Shown here one piece after another: positions 12,101 to 24,020 of a stretch of 64,000 nucleotides of DNA; position 1 is the stretch's first letter; every line of letters starts with the position of its first letter. The notes below the pieces were generated by a model. That model saw only the letters and a list, made by a program, of their open reading frames with translations. It had not been told where the DNA came from and did not search any database. This DNA comes from Nyssa sinensis (taxonomy: Eukaryota; Streptophyta; Magnoliopsida; Cornales; Nyssaceae). The stretch lies in contig CM018032.1 of NCBI GenBank assembly GCA_008638375.1, positions 6,089,501 to 6,153,500 on the forward strand, given 5' to 3'. The position numbers and the translations under genes are program-made.

Positions 12101-15100
12101 GCAGCCCCCCCAACTCTCACCTCTAAACTGGTGGAGTCCATTATTCTATTTTCCAGTGCACCAATGGATCTTGATTTTGCAACCAACAGGTCACCTAACA
12201 CAACTGGTTGATCCCCACAAAGCCTAGACAGGATCTCTATGGCCCTATCTTGCACTGGAGGAGGCCCCTCAGCCAGGCAGTGTACAAGAGGCTCTAAGCT
12301 TGATGGAACTTCAGAAAGGGCAGACCATGGAGGGTAAGAGAAGTTCACCCCTTGTTTTGTCCTAGCCAACAATGCAACTACTTCTAAAGCATCAGCAGTG
12401 TCATTCCCATCCATATCCATCACATTTAAGGAATCAACAATCGCAAGAACAGCAAATCGACAATGAGCATTCCCTGTGAGTACATCACCTACTGGAAAAT
12501 GCCTCAATAATTGGTGAAGGGCACGTGATGCATTCTTCTTACCTTCTGAAGTTCCTTCTCCCAGTACTCTTGTCAAAGCTGAAACAACATCTTCTGCCAG
12601 AGCTTCTGCAGCTATATGGGGATCAGACAGAAGATTGGCCAGTGCAGCCACTGCAGTCTCAGCAGCATCAATCAAAGAAGTTTTGGCCAGCTTAATTAGA
12701 GGCTTGACATCCCCTGCTGCAATATAAGACATTTTACCAGTAGACTTGGACTTAGTTGGACGAGACAAAGCACCCAAGGCTCGAGCTGACTGTGTTGCAA
12801 TAACTTGAGTATTGCTGGTCAAAAGCTTCATGCAAGGATGCACAACTTCATCGGTTGCAAGACTATCGCATATATCTTGTCTACTGCTAAAAAGATCAGC
12901 TAGGACAGAAGCCGCATGCTCTTGTGTCTCTTCATTAGAGGAATTGAGAACCTGGACAAGTGACCTCAGCCCTTTATTAGCTGCAGCTCCCCTGTTGACA
13001 AGATCACTCTGTGATGCCATAGTAAGTACATGACCTAAAACTCTAATAATGTGGGCCTTTGAGCTTGGAGAGTCTCCCAGGAGCAAAGCTATTAACTGAT
13101 TGATGGTGGCATTATCAGCTGTTTGAACAAGTTTTGTTAGTGCCTTAGCCGAGGCTTCCTGCCCCTTTGGTCCACCACTTTTTAGAAGCCACAAGAATGC
13201 TGGAACGGCTCCAGCACTTTCAACACAGGCACGAATATCTTCACTGTGACAGCACAAATTCCACAGAACATGAGCAGCATCCTCCCTTGCCTTCTGCGAT
13301 CCCATCTCTAACAACTGGACCAATGGAGGAATTCCCCCCGCGGCTGTGATTGCCCACTTACTGTCGTCAACTTGGTTGGTCAGGATTGCCAGCATCTCAA
13401 CAGCATACTCTTGATGCTGTTCACTGGATAACCCCAGCAACGATATGAGAAGCTGAATTCCTTCCCTCATTCCAATGGCCTCCCAGATGCCCACCCCATC
13501 ACAGCATAAGCTTATCAGAGAGAGTATCAGATACTCCTGCACATCAGCAGCAGCCATTGTGATGAGTCCAATAAGCACCTTCTTTGCTTCTGCTTGGTTC
13601 AGCAATCTCGATAGATAGGCATTACCATAAAGGCTGGCCATGGCCTCAAGTACACGCTCCTGAACCAGCTTATTATCTCGAGGTTTTAGGAGCATTATTA
13701 AAATATCTTCTATCTGTGTTGCATTAAAAGGTTCTTCATCAACACCAGATTTCTGCTCGAAGACCATCAGAGAGTAAGCAAGAGCTCCAATTATATCAGC
13801 AACAGGAGCTGTTAAGCGCGGGGATTGAGAAAGTTCTCCAAGATACAGTATTAGAGCAGCCATCCCACCACATATGTTTGCTAAAGCTCGTGTTGCATGC
13901 CCCTGAAGAGCCTCACCACCCTCCCCTTGCATGCACTCTTTAGAAGGAGCAACTATAGCTCCAATAAGAACTGGCACACCATCTGCATCCACAATAGCAT
14001 TCTTAGCCTTGGTTGACTTTGAAGAGAGAGCCTCCAAAGCATCAGCAGCACTGGCACGGGCAGAAACATCATTTTCCCGACCCACAAGTTGAAGTAAAGC
14101 TTTGACGGCTCCAGAATCTATTACTTTTGGGATGCTATCACTGAATGCCAATATCAGGCGGGCCAAGAGAGAAGCTGCATTGGATTGAGCAACAGCATTG
14201 TCCGAAGAAAGAAGCCCTACAATCATATCTACTCCTCCAGCCTCGAGTGTTGCTCTCCAGTACCCATCTTTGTCACCACAAAGATTTCTCAAGGCCCCAG
14301 TGACAAAACCTTCTACCACTTTGTCCTGCTTATTTTTCGGATTCAGTTGCTCCCATAAGGAAGGTACTACACCTTCCGTAACAAATATTTTCATACCCAC
14401 GTGATCATCGGAAAGTCCACCGGATGAAACTTCATATATTGCTTCTGCTGCTCCCCTCCTTGCCTCAGTTGACTTGGACTTCAAAAGTGAGAGTAATGGT
14501 GGGATGCATCCACCCAGGAGCACCTTCAACCGTAAGTCTTCATCTTTGCACAGGACGCTTAATGTTGCAGCAACATTTACTTTTCCCACAGGAGTGCCAC
14601 TCCTAAGTATAGATATGAACAATGGCATTGCCTGAGCATGTGAACCGATAAGAGCCCGTGCTTCCTTTCTCACTCTGACAATACCAAGCAATCGTGCTGT
14701 AATAAGTTCTTTTTCATGTGGTGAAGACATGTTGGCATGTAGCTGCTCAATAAAATGAGCAACTGTAGCCATTGTACCTTCTGGATCACCCATTTCTGTT
14801 GATCCATTTGATTCCCTGAGAAAACAGTGGATCCACTAGTGAAAATTTAGCATATAACGCCCCCAATAAAAAAAGATAAATCTAAAATCAATTAGAGCAA
14901 TTTAAAGGGAATTTCAAACTGGTGTTTATGGTTATAACATCAAGTAATTGTATAAAACAATTTATAAGAATGTTAGAGTTGATCTGCCTTCTCTTTCCAT
15001 TTTAGGTTGTTTTATACAAATTTATCTTTTTTCTTGAAGAGTGCACAACAGCTTGTCTTCAGAATGTAAGTGCAACAGATGGATTAGTTATCACTAAAGT

Positions 15101-15219
15101 GAAAACAGTGAAGTTTTACCACATTTTGAGAGAGCAAACCGAGAAAACAGTACTAACCTAGGCCAAGAACTAGATGAGGATATGCGCTCTCTTGGCCCAG
15201 GGGAGGGAGACTTTGACAT
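6195..15219 (-). CDS. CSI3: CELLULOSE SYNTHASE INTERACTIVE 3-like protein (3' end outside window)
   Basis: Coding exons are 15219-15158, 14815-11746 and 8736-6195, joined by GT-AG introns at 15157-14816 and 11745-8737. The frame is preserved: the AG|G split codon gives WPRESNG and the second junction gives [13 protein letters not shown]. The product starts [12 protein letters not shown]. It runs 1891 residues without a stop, nearly all armadillo/HEAT-type helical repeats (for example [36 protein letters not shown]). Family members of about 2130-2150 residues bind cellulose synthase complexes and cortical microtubules and guide synthase movement at the plasma membrane. The [19 protein letters not shown] block and the N terminus fit CSI3 rather than CSI1. 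The last exon ends in phase 1 after SNELIRSLT. About 250-270 residues, including the C-terminal C2 domain, are missing from the window. The start is the first ATG of exon 1, 39 nt after a likely 5'-UTR acceptor. Confidence 0.95.
9009..9207 (+). mobile_element. tRNA-derived SINE, TSD TGAAGTCCTAACC
   Basis: The element is about 199 bp in CSI3 intron 2. It begins with a tRNA-like head containing a box-A-like GTTAGCTCAGCCGG (about 9019-9032), with a degenerate box-B-like ATGTTCCAAAAG about 30 bp further. It ends in a short A-rich tail (TAAAAAA). Identical 13-bp direct repeats, TGAAGTCCTAACC, flank it at 8996-9008 and 9208-9220, so it inserted by target-primed retrotransposition. It lies antisense to CSI3. 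The head is too degenerate to be a functional tRNA gene. Confidence 0.85.
9221..10218. other. CSI3 intron 2, unique AT-rich part
   Basis: Intronic AT-rich DNA. No coding region or bounded repeat recognised. Confidence 0.5.
10228..10640. mobile_element. Mutator-like MITE, TSD GTCTATAAT
   Basis: The element is 413 bp. It begins CTAGGGCTGAGCTAGG and its opposite end read inward is AAGGGCATGGCTAGCAGG. It is flanked by perfect 9-bp duplications, GTCTATAAT at 10219-10227 and 10641-10649. A 9-bp target duplication is typical of Mutator-like transposons. The interior is AT-rich with a G-run near 10257-10262. The termini resemble those of the element at 28902-29499. It lies in CSI3 intron 2 and carries no ORF. 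Confidence 0.8.
10860..11430. other. GC-richer block inside CSI3 intron 2, unidentified
   Basis: About 570 bp of visibly higher GC than the rest of the intron. The plus strand has open frames of 73 and 92 codons in different frames, and neither gives a recognised domain. A short CT microsatellite lies at about 11359-11374. It may be a decayed retroelement or captured gene fragment. No terminal repeats were found. Confidence 0.4.
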
Positions 15220-16259
15220 TTGCACCAAGACTTCACTTCAGCGTTCTCCTTGGCCTCCTGCAAATAGAAGTAATCAATCAATTCGATTCACTAAACACTA
15301 AATTGCCTACAGAAACCCCCAAAAAGGTCAAAAATTTGTTTTCCATATCACTTAGAAATGGAAGATCCATAGCACAACTAACCAAGTTTCACAATCATAA
15401 TTCCCTATGAACTTATTTTATGCCAATTTTTCAAAAACTTAGAATTCACAAAATCACTATATGACTTGGCTCTTCCAAATTCCCTAGAAAAGGGGAAAAA
15501 TGAGAAAATCACAATATGATTACAAAACCCCATTCCAAACTTACCTAATTAGTCCATAAAAACCCCCAATTCCCACTTGACAAAAGAGCAGTAAACTTAG
15601 TAACTCATTTCTCATTGAAAGCAACAATACACAAAAAATGTAGCAACATAAAGAGGTCGAATCGAGTAAGAAAAAGCACCTCAGCCGGAAAACGCAAATG
15701 TGGAAGGAATCCCTTTTTTGAAATGAACCAAAATCGCCCTCCTCCGCCAGAAAAGCATCACACCCCTAAACGGTTAAATTCATCTTCATCTAGTCCAATC
15801 CAGCAATATACATCACCAATACTATATAGAAATTAAATAAATGGTGTAGAAGATGCTCAAGCAAGTAAGCTTCCGTTAAAATTCAAATCAATCGAACACT
15901 CTGCAAAACATCAACAACAAAAAAATTACAAAAAGATCAAAATCATATAAGAATCAGATCTTCATATACACGTATACATATGTACATTTATATGTATGTA
16001 ATAAAGAAGTGTTGAATTGAGCACCAATAATGAAAACAATTCAGTAATTAACGGATGAAACAAACAAAAAACAATACGGAGATCGGATCAGAACAGCATT
16101 AGCAGAATCTAGGGCTCAGAGAAACGTTATTTTCTTACTGTCAACAAACATTGTACCCCTAAAAAATGAAGAAACATAAAAAGTAAATATAAACTTTTAC
16201 TGTCTCAGAAGAAAACCGAAATGAGAGCTCTGTCAACGGTGTCGTCAATGGAGCGGGAA

Positions 16260-16301
<42 letters not shown>

Positions 16302-16500
16302 GAGACTCTTTTCGTTTCCTTTCTGTGTGTGCATTTTCTCTCTCTGTCTATTCTTTTTTTGGTTTTATTATTATTTTATTATAAATAAAAATAAATATAA
16401 ACATATACACACATACACATATATACATATCGACACATATATGTTTTTATATATGTATAAATATATATACTTGTTCAGTAGGAGATAGCGAGCGAATGAT
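15220..16500 (-). promoter_or_regulatory. CSI3 5' UTR, probable UTR intron and promoter region
   Basis: Reading the minus strand, an acceptor-like CTATTTGCAG|GAGG places a non-coding exon start at 15257, 39 nt before the ATG. A matching donor, GAGACA|GTAAAAG, lies at 16201/16200, after a CT-rich leader. That predicts a 5'-UTR intron of about 940 bp. The leader begins near the (CT)n tract (plus-strand GA at 16263-16298), and AT-rich TATATATTTATA sequences lie at about 16450-16470. UTR exon limits are inferred from splice motifs only. Confidence 0.5.
16263..16298. repeat. (GA)18 microsatellite in the CSI3 leader
   Basis: Uninterrupted GA dinucleotide tract. On the gene strand it is a CT-repeat of the kind common in plant 5' UTRs. 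Confidence 0.9.
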
Positions 16501-17851
16501 TCGGTGTGACAGTGGAAAGGAAAGAAGCCAATTGGCTGTTAAATTTAACTGATTTTATGGGGATTCGTGTTTGTTTTTATTTTGGATTTCGCTGGGTTTT
16601 TGCTAACTCCAGTTGTTTAGTATTACTGTTGTTATCGCACAAGACAGAAACAGTAACCTGGATATAGACAAAATGCTGCCTGGAAATAGAATATCTCCTC
16701 CCAGAGAGATCTGACAACGTTCATCTACCACTGCCGGTGAATCACTGCCAATCTTTTAACTCATCGCACTTGCAGTTATAGATGAAATTGGCCAGAACTC
16801 GGAAGTGCACTTATGAAGGTCATGAATAAAATAATAATAATAATAATAAATTAATTAATAATATAACAGAAATTTGTTTATATCAATATTGCACCAATAT
16901 TGATATATGCATGAAAGCATACTCAATAGACAAAGGATTATAATGAATAAATATGTAAAGTGGCTACCGACACTTGAAAAAAAAATAAAAAGCCACAATA
17001 CGGCATGGTACTGTGAAATATAAGAAATTTTTTCTGTCAAAATCAGTCTATCACTTTCGAGTGTCAATAAATTGAGTGACCATTTTAAGTACACAGTCAG
17101 AATATATTATCTAATATAGTTGACCTAAAAAAAGATTTAGTTGATTAATTTTTAAATGTTAAAATAGTATACATCATAACTATTCGACTAACTCTAAGAA
17201 ATAATAAACTGATTGTTCTTAAACACATGAACTTTAAATTTCCTGGACAAATCAGTTGAGTTGATCAGTCAACTGAATTTTGATCCAGTCGAATAATTGG
17301 TGATTCAGTTGATTGATTTTATCGATCTGGCAATCAAAAAATTCAAATTCTGAACAGATGAAAAATAAAGAAACTACTCTATTTTGAAATACAATAGCCA
17401 TATTCTTTTGAGAGTTATAAATAAATATTCTCTAAAGTATTATTGTTATCTCTTTACAAGCTTACACTTCTACATCTTTATTCTTGACTTTAGATCTGAC
17501 CATTGAAAACATAGATCTAAAAATTTTACTCATCTTAAATACTCTGAGCTTATACTTGATTAATATATAGAAAGTGAGCATTTATTGTACCACTCTACTC
17601 TTGAAAAGAATGTTTATTAAACAACTTTGTATCTTCTCGTTGCAGTAAAATTTGTGGGTAGGTGCTACCCTTGTGAGACAAAAGATGATATTTTGCGAGG
17701 CAAAGAGATAGGAGCTCTTGTTATAAAGGTTTAACTTCCACCTGCAAAAAGATCAAAATAGTGAAAAAAACTCAAGTAGGGATGCTTGATCGAGGACATA
17801 GAAAATTTTATGAACCTTTTCTTGCATTCATTTTTAAAGTTTGTAAAGTTT
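16501..17851. other. Intergenic DNA
   Basis: No gene recognised. Contains an imperfect (TAA)n tract at about 16831-16850 and AT-rich sequence with repeated TTGATCAGT/CAACTGA-type words around 17230-17330. The lower part may be the decayed continuation of the Copia fragment that follows. Confidence 0.4.
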
Positions 17852-18370
17852 TCAATATTTACAAAATATCATATTCATCATCTCTAGGATAAATATCTGG
17901 ACAACAAGATCAAATGGTGCAGAAACAATTGAATTATTATTATTAAACAAAAATGTCAATTGTTTTCTAAGTCGACAAAACACGTGATCAAAAGGACTAG
18001 AACATAAAGACATTGATCCTAGCAAACCTATAAATACTAATAATCTGACTCGAGATAAGAAAGCACGACAAAGACTTAAGTGCCAAAAGGGTGTGGATAA
18101 TGAAGAAGAAACTGCAATAGGAATACAAGAAATAGGAATGTCCATGGATGAGAGCTCAAACATACAACCAAATCTACACCTGGTCCCAAGTGTCTATCCA
18201 GTCTAAGGATCTTATACAACATAACCAGAGGAATCAAAGATTAGATGATAACTAAGTTCACACAGTTAGCCAACAAAAAGTAGATTAAATGACAATGCAG
18301 ACACATAAAAAGCATAAGGAATAGACAGGTTAGATGAAGTGATAATTCCTACAAATTTAGCTATGATAGA
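17852..18370 (-). mobile_element. Decayed Copia fragment (protease end to GAG-pre-integrase)
   Basis: On the minus strand, degenerate sequence (FNLLFVG, DP-TG-TLGT with stops) leads into the open frame 18163-17852. That frame carries the GAG-pre-integrase signature FWHLSLCRAFLSRVRLLVF and CRLRKQLTFLFNNNNSI. It breaks off before the integrase core. No LTRs are attached. It is a different Copia lineage from the fragment near 1-2.5 kb, judging by the motif wording. Confidence 0.65.
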
Positions 18371-18879
18371 TGAGTCGTTAGTTGTGTGAATGATTGATTA
18401 GTGTAGTTGAGGAGTATGAGTTGAAAAGGAAGTAGGAAAAGAGGTCATGTGATTACATCAAGCAGAATAGAAGAGCCAAGATGGAGGTTTACCTAACAAG
18501 ACCGAATGAACAGAGGATGGTGCATTACTAGTGCAGGATAGAACTTGACTGGCAATTACTAGTGCATTACTAGTGCAGGATAGAACAGAGGATGGTGCAT
18601 TACTAGTGCAGGATAGAGTAAAGGTGGATTATGAAGGCTTGTTATTGGTGTTTCTCGGTTGGGGAATTGCAAACTTATCCATAGTGTGGCTAATTACCCT
18701 TAAGAATGAGAAGGTATAAAGAAAAACTCAATTCTAGAAGTAGAAGTAGCTAAAATTAACCTCAAGATTTGAATGAGAATGCTAAAAAACCTTAAGGACC
18801 GGTCTAAATGGGGGTGAACCAGTTAAAGGAAAGAAACTGCCAAAAACTAGTTTAGTAAACTGGCAAAACTGTGATACCC
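18371..18879. other. Intergenic DNA with a short local duplication
   Basis: Contains three copies of GCATTACTAGTGCAGGATAG within about 18530-18616, two of them preceded by CAGAGGATGGT. No gene seen. Confidence 0.6.
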
Positions 18880-19313
18880 TAAATAATGTAGCCATAGAAG
18901 CCAATGTGACATACATGTATCATTGGAAATCATTGACGTGATAATGACGTGGACGTTGACATAGCAATGATGACATGGTAGACTGGATAAAGCCCTGAAG
19001 GCGTGGTACTGCTCGGTCAATGGCATGTCACTACATAAAAAATATGTGTCGATGATGTGGCACTATGTGGCGACTATAGTTGTTGACATGCCACTAACGT
19101 GACAACTGCATGTACGGTCTTGCTAATGTGACTAATGACGTGCTACTCACATGGTAGGCTAACATGTCAATTATATGTGGACCCTGTTAACATGATCGAT
19201 GATGGCTTGCTAACGTGGCCTGTTGATGTGGCAAGCTGAATGTGCACTTGATGACATAAGGTTGACAAGTGGCAAGTTAGGGCTAAATTGACATTGATAC
19301 GTGGCATTGACTA
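18880..19313. repeat. Irregular TGACRTGG-rich repeat tract
   Basis: Many variants of GACGTGG, GACATGG, AACGTGG and GATGTGGCA occur at irregular spacing of roughly 15-40 bp. They form a degenerate minisatellite-like tract that abuts the start of the Ty3-type LTR at 19314. No ORF. Confidence 0.6.
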
Positions 19314-22300
19314 TGTAACATCCCGAACTAATTACTATATAATTAAGGATGCTTAGTAAGCTTTAAGAGAACATTAGTGTACAATTAGATCATGACAATA
19401 ATGTCGCAATTATAATTCTTGTATGAATTAAGATAGAAGAAATTGATATGAAAAAACAACGATGAAATTATTAAAGCAATACATAAACATTAAGCCTAAA
19501 TATTTAAGCTAGTAATATAACTAATCATGTTTAATTTGTTTAACAATATAAAATGAGAAATTTTCATGAACGTAAAATATACTTCAAGTAATTAAGAAAT
19601 ATACAATTAAGTATATTGAATGAATAAAATATTAAATAAAAGAATAGAATTCTCTACCAACACAACAAAAGAAGAAAAAGAGTAGAAAGGGACTTGCCAA
19701 GTCTTGAACTAAAGACCTCAAGTAAAAGCTGCCAAAAAGTTACCATTGAGCTTCTGGCACTTTTGTGTTTTAACATCTACAAGAAAAGTACTTAGAGTGA
19801 GGTTTTTTAGAAAAATGTCATACAAAAGTGAGGTGTTATCACCTTAGTGGACCACACCACCACCCAATAGAATTTTTACAGCCAATCCCTCATAATGAAT
19901 AATCAGACCTTGCCTGTATATGGGGCAAATCAGATTTGCGTATGCATATTATGTGTATTTCAAGTGGTTCAAATAGGGAGAGAGAAGAAGAAGAAGAAGA
20001 ATAAGTATTTGCATGTGACGCTACCCCAAACTAGGCCCAGGAAAGGAGTTTCTACAACCATGGAAACCTAGAAGGAACCCTAGCCGTGCATGCAACAAAA
20101 AGAGAAGCTAGAGAAAGAAAGTAGAAGAAACTCTAAGAAATCAGGCTTTGAACAAGGTATAACCTATCCAACTCTTCTCCTAGTTTCATTAGTAAACTAC
20201 AATCAAAACCACGCCTAAATAAGGGTCTAAGAGACCCCAGAATGCAATCATGCAATAGACAGCCATTGAAGGACCTTCAAGAAATAAGTTAAAATCATCT
20301 AACACCAAACTATGTTTGGTGAACGGGGATAAAAAATACAACCAAAATAATGAACGACACAAGTGAAACCATAAATTTTGGTAGAGAGATGAGAGTTTAA
20401 GAAGCAGTTGCAGGTTCAAGTTCAAAAAGTGAAAATCGTAGAATGGAAACCAAACTTAAATCTAAGAACGGGGATCGAAAGCCCCTTGAAAAATATAAAA
20501 AAACACAATTGAAATCACCTGATTTAACTAAGAAACTACCATGAACCAAACCTCGCATAATAACGACCATGGGAGGTCGGATTGAGCTATTAGGGTTGAT
20601 TTGAGCCCTTAGATCGACATAAGAATGCTTAAAGGAGTTATAGAAGTGATTTAGAATCAAAAGGGAGTGAAAAGAGTTAAAGAAAATGAAGAAAATACAA
20701 CCTGAATTTCTGAGGTTTTGTAGTTGCGTTTCAAGTGCAGTGAAGAAGAAGAGTATTGTAGCTGGGATCGGGTCTACATTTGGATTCGGGTTCGGGTCGG
20801 AACCCGCCCAACCACACGAGTTGGGTTAGCCAAAGCTATGTCATTTTGGGGAGGATTTTTAAAATTTTGATTTCGAGCGTTTGGTTACACGTTCAATAAA
20901 TTACATCGTATGGGAGTGGGATATCCTATCCCTAGTTTGGGCTGTTATACGTTGTTTGGCTTAAAAAATCAGACAAAAAATAAAGAGGAGCACAACCTTC
21001 CCAGTTTCAAACCCAAGACCATCAAGCTACAATAACCTATAGGCTCAATGGCTACCAATATGCCACTAACCACCATATGTATTTATCTAACATAATAAAT
21101 ATATATTATTATGTAATTAATTAGTTAATTAAATTAAATGTTATGTATATCCAAATAAAATAAAAAGAATGCCCACCCTAGCAGTTTTTAGCATTTTGGA
21201 CCCAATGGAGGGGTCCATTTTACAAAACGAGATTTCAAAAATTAAGATACGTAAAATTCTATAATTATCATTATGCCCTTAGTGACGCCAAAACCAGTTA
21301 AGTGTCAAAAATTGTCAATTCTAACTTTCTTTAACATTTTGAACTCAATGGTGAGATCCATATTACCAAATTAAGTACTGAAAATAGGACATGTGAAAAT
21401 ATAAAATTAAGAAAATGTTCCTAAACTTAATGTAAGCCACAGATAGGCAAATCAAGATCTAGAAAAGTCTAAACCGATTATCTTCAACATCTTGGACTTA
21501 ATAGTGACGTCCTTTTAAGTAAAATGAAATTCGGTAACAAATTAAAAAATAACCTATACGTCCTTAAGACTTAATGAAGCTACCGGGAGAGTATAGATGA
21601 AATAGAAAGAAGTCTAAGTTAACACTTTATATTAGGTAATACTTTAAACAAGTATTTAATGAGATCTTAAATTATGTTATAGGGACCTTCGACCAAAGAA
21701 TGGATTTTGAAATAAGCTTTTTAGGACTTCAGGTGAGTATTTCATGTCATGTTTAAGGTGGATTTTGTTATAGTTATGAATATTGAATTCCTTTATGACT
21801 TTAATAACAGATGTCTTTTACTTAATATTGTTTTAAATGAATTATCAATATATTGTTTATTTCTTTATGAATTTTGATAATAGATACATTATACCCAATA
21901 TACGTTTTAAATAATTCATTGATATATATTGTCTTCTTTTCTAAATCAATAAAATGTTTCATGAGATACTCAAAATATTATACAACTCCCTACTCATCCT
22001 TGAGTTATTTTGGCTAAGTACTAGATATAAAACTCATATTTGGGTAATTGAGCTTATGATTGATGATTTTTTATGTGATTTTATTATTTTAAATAAACCA
22101 ATCTTCTATGTATGGTCATTATCGAATAGATTATGATTGAACTTTGAAACATCGAACTAAGAATTATTAAATTATGATTTTGATTATCGAACCATGATAT
22201 TGATTTATTGAACTATGACTATAATTGAACTAAGGATTATCGAACTATGATTTTGATTACATAATAAGGATTATTGAACTATGATATTGAATATTGACCT

Positions 22301-22925
22301 GAGACTTTTGATTTAAATTCTTCCCATAGATTATTTGACTTGTTTTGAAATAAATTTGATACTATTTGTTGAACTCTTGTACTTTGATTTAATTATGGAC
22401 TTAGATATGATGTATTCTATTTCTAAATGAATATAGACATTTCAATATAGAACTAAATAATAATTTTCAAATGCTTGGCATGTTATGTAATTCTCACGGA
22501 GCCCTCGAACTCATTATAGATGATTATTATGTTTTCAAGTAAAGGTTAGATTGGCTCACTTCAAGAATTGCATATTTGGTGTCTAAAGGAAGCAGGCGAG
22601 TTGTTTTGCTAAGACATATTCTGACCGAAGATAGACTTATGAAATTTTTGCTAAAAATAAAAATCTACATGTAATATTTGTGAGCTTTTTAAGTTGTGTA
22701 ACCACAAAAAGACTCACTCGTATCTTTTGTTATGAGAACTAGATTGTGTTGTGATGATAGTTTGAATAGTAACTCAAGTTAAGTAGTTCACTTTATGAAA
22801 AAGAAAAAAAAAATTATTCTGCCACATTTGATCAATAGTAATTAGAAGATGGTTTGATCATTGAAAGGCCTTGCTGGCCGATCATGAATCCCTAATCCGC
22901 ACAGGCCAAGTAACAAGTCGTGACA
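19314..22925 (+). mobile_element. Long Ty3/Gypsy 5' LTR (Tekay/Del type)
   Basis: The start TGTAACATCCCGAACT and the end GTCGTGACA are the typical TG...CA borders of Tekay/Del chromovirus LTRs. The end lies 3 nt before a tRNA-Met primer-binding site. The resulting length (3612 bp) is long, but such LTRs are known to be long. No second copy of the LTR lies in the window, so no LTR-pair age or target duplication can be read. The interior is AT-rich and lacks intact ORFs. A (GAA)n run lies near 19984-20001. Confidence 0.65.
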
Positions 22926-22928
22926 GTG

Positions 22929-22940
22929 TGGTATCAAAGC
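22929..22940 (+). other. Retroelement primer-binding site (tRNA-iMet)
   Basis: TGGTATCAAAGC, one mismatch from the common plant tRNA-iMet complement, immediately downstream of the Ty3-type LTR. Confidence 0.75.
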
Positions 22941-23559
22941 AAAGATTAATGGTTTTGGGGAAAGACCATACTAGGAACGTATTAGAACTAAGGTTAATGA
23001 TTCTAGAAGATTAAGTAAAAAGAACTTTTGAAATCTTGGGGAAAACAATGAAGTACATGGATTTGAAGTTAGAACAAGATGTGAAAAAAAAAACCTTAGG
23101 GAGACATTGAAGTATGATGATTTTTTTTATCTGAACTATAGGATCGATATTTCTTAGAAAATAGGAATAGTGTTAAGTTAGAAATCTGATGGTTCCTAAT
23201 AATTGGAGCGATGATAGATAATGATTATTTGAACCACTCTTGGAGTCGATTAGATTACCCATTGTAGATGACTTAAGAATGAAAATATAGACTAAATGAA
23301 ACTGAATTTATGTTTGAATGTACTCCATGAATATACAATTTGATGATATGGATTCACCTGCAATTCAATGGCTAAATGATTAGAGAGTTATGAATATTTT
23401 GTTTGTGGATATAGGTGAGATAGAAGAAGGGTAAGGACTAATGCGAACCATGAAGAGAATACCGGAGGAGATTGTGGCAGAATTAAGTGAATACTAGGCG
23501 AGTTAGTTAATGAAATGAGACAACAAAACAATAGGTAGAACAGAAAGAACAATGTAAAT

Positions 23560-24020
23560 CAGACGAACTTGACATATGAAACTTCTGCCACCTACATTTG
23601 TTGGAGCTTCTAAAGTAGATGAAACTGAAACTTGGATGATGAGTATGGAAGATATATTTAAGGTGATAAATTGTCTTAAGGATAGGAAGGTCACTCTTGC
23701 GACCTTTAGATTACAAGGAGAAGCAAAACGTTAGTGGAACTTAGTGAAAAGAAATTACACCATAGAAGTCCCGTCCTTGGCTTAGAGAAGATTTAAGAAA
23801 CTACTGTACAAGAAATATTTTCCTACGAGTGTCCGTGAAAGAAAGAGGGTGGAATTCATTGAATTGAAACAGGAAAACATGGCAGTGGTTGAATATGAAG
23901 CTAAATTCATTGAGTTAGCTCGTTTTACGCTAGATATGATAGAGGTTGAACGTGAGAAGGCCAAGAAATTTGAGTGGGGACTGAGACGGAACATTCATGA
24001 TCGTAATCAATCCACCAAAT
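23560..24020 (+). pseudogene. Ty3/Gypsy gag remnant
   Basis: The plus-strand translation shows PPTFVGASKVDETETWM, FRLQGEAKR and YFPTSVRERKRVEFIELKQ, then YEAKFIELARF and KKFEWGLRR. This is the retrotransposon gag capsid family. At least two in-frame stops lie in it (after GEAKR and after PSLA), so it is dead. Homology stops near 24010, where Copia-associated sequence begins. Zinc knuckle, protease and pol are absent. Confidence 0.8.

Noticed and set aside
11885..14606. Plus-strand ORFs of 60-108 codons within CSI3 exon 2
   Set aside because: Shadow frames of the long armadillo-repeat coding exon.
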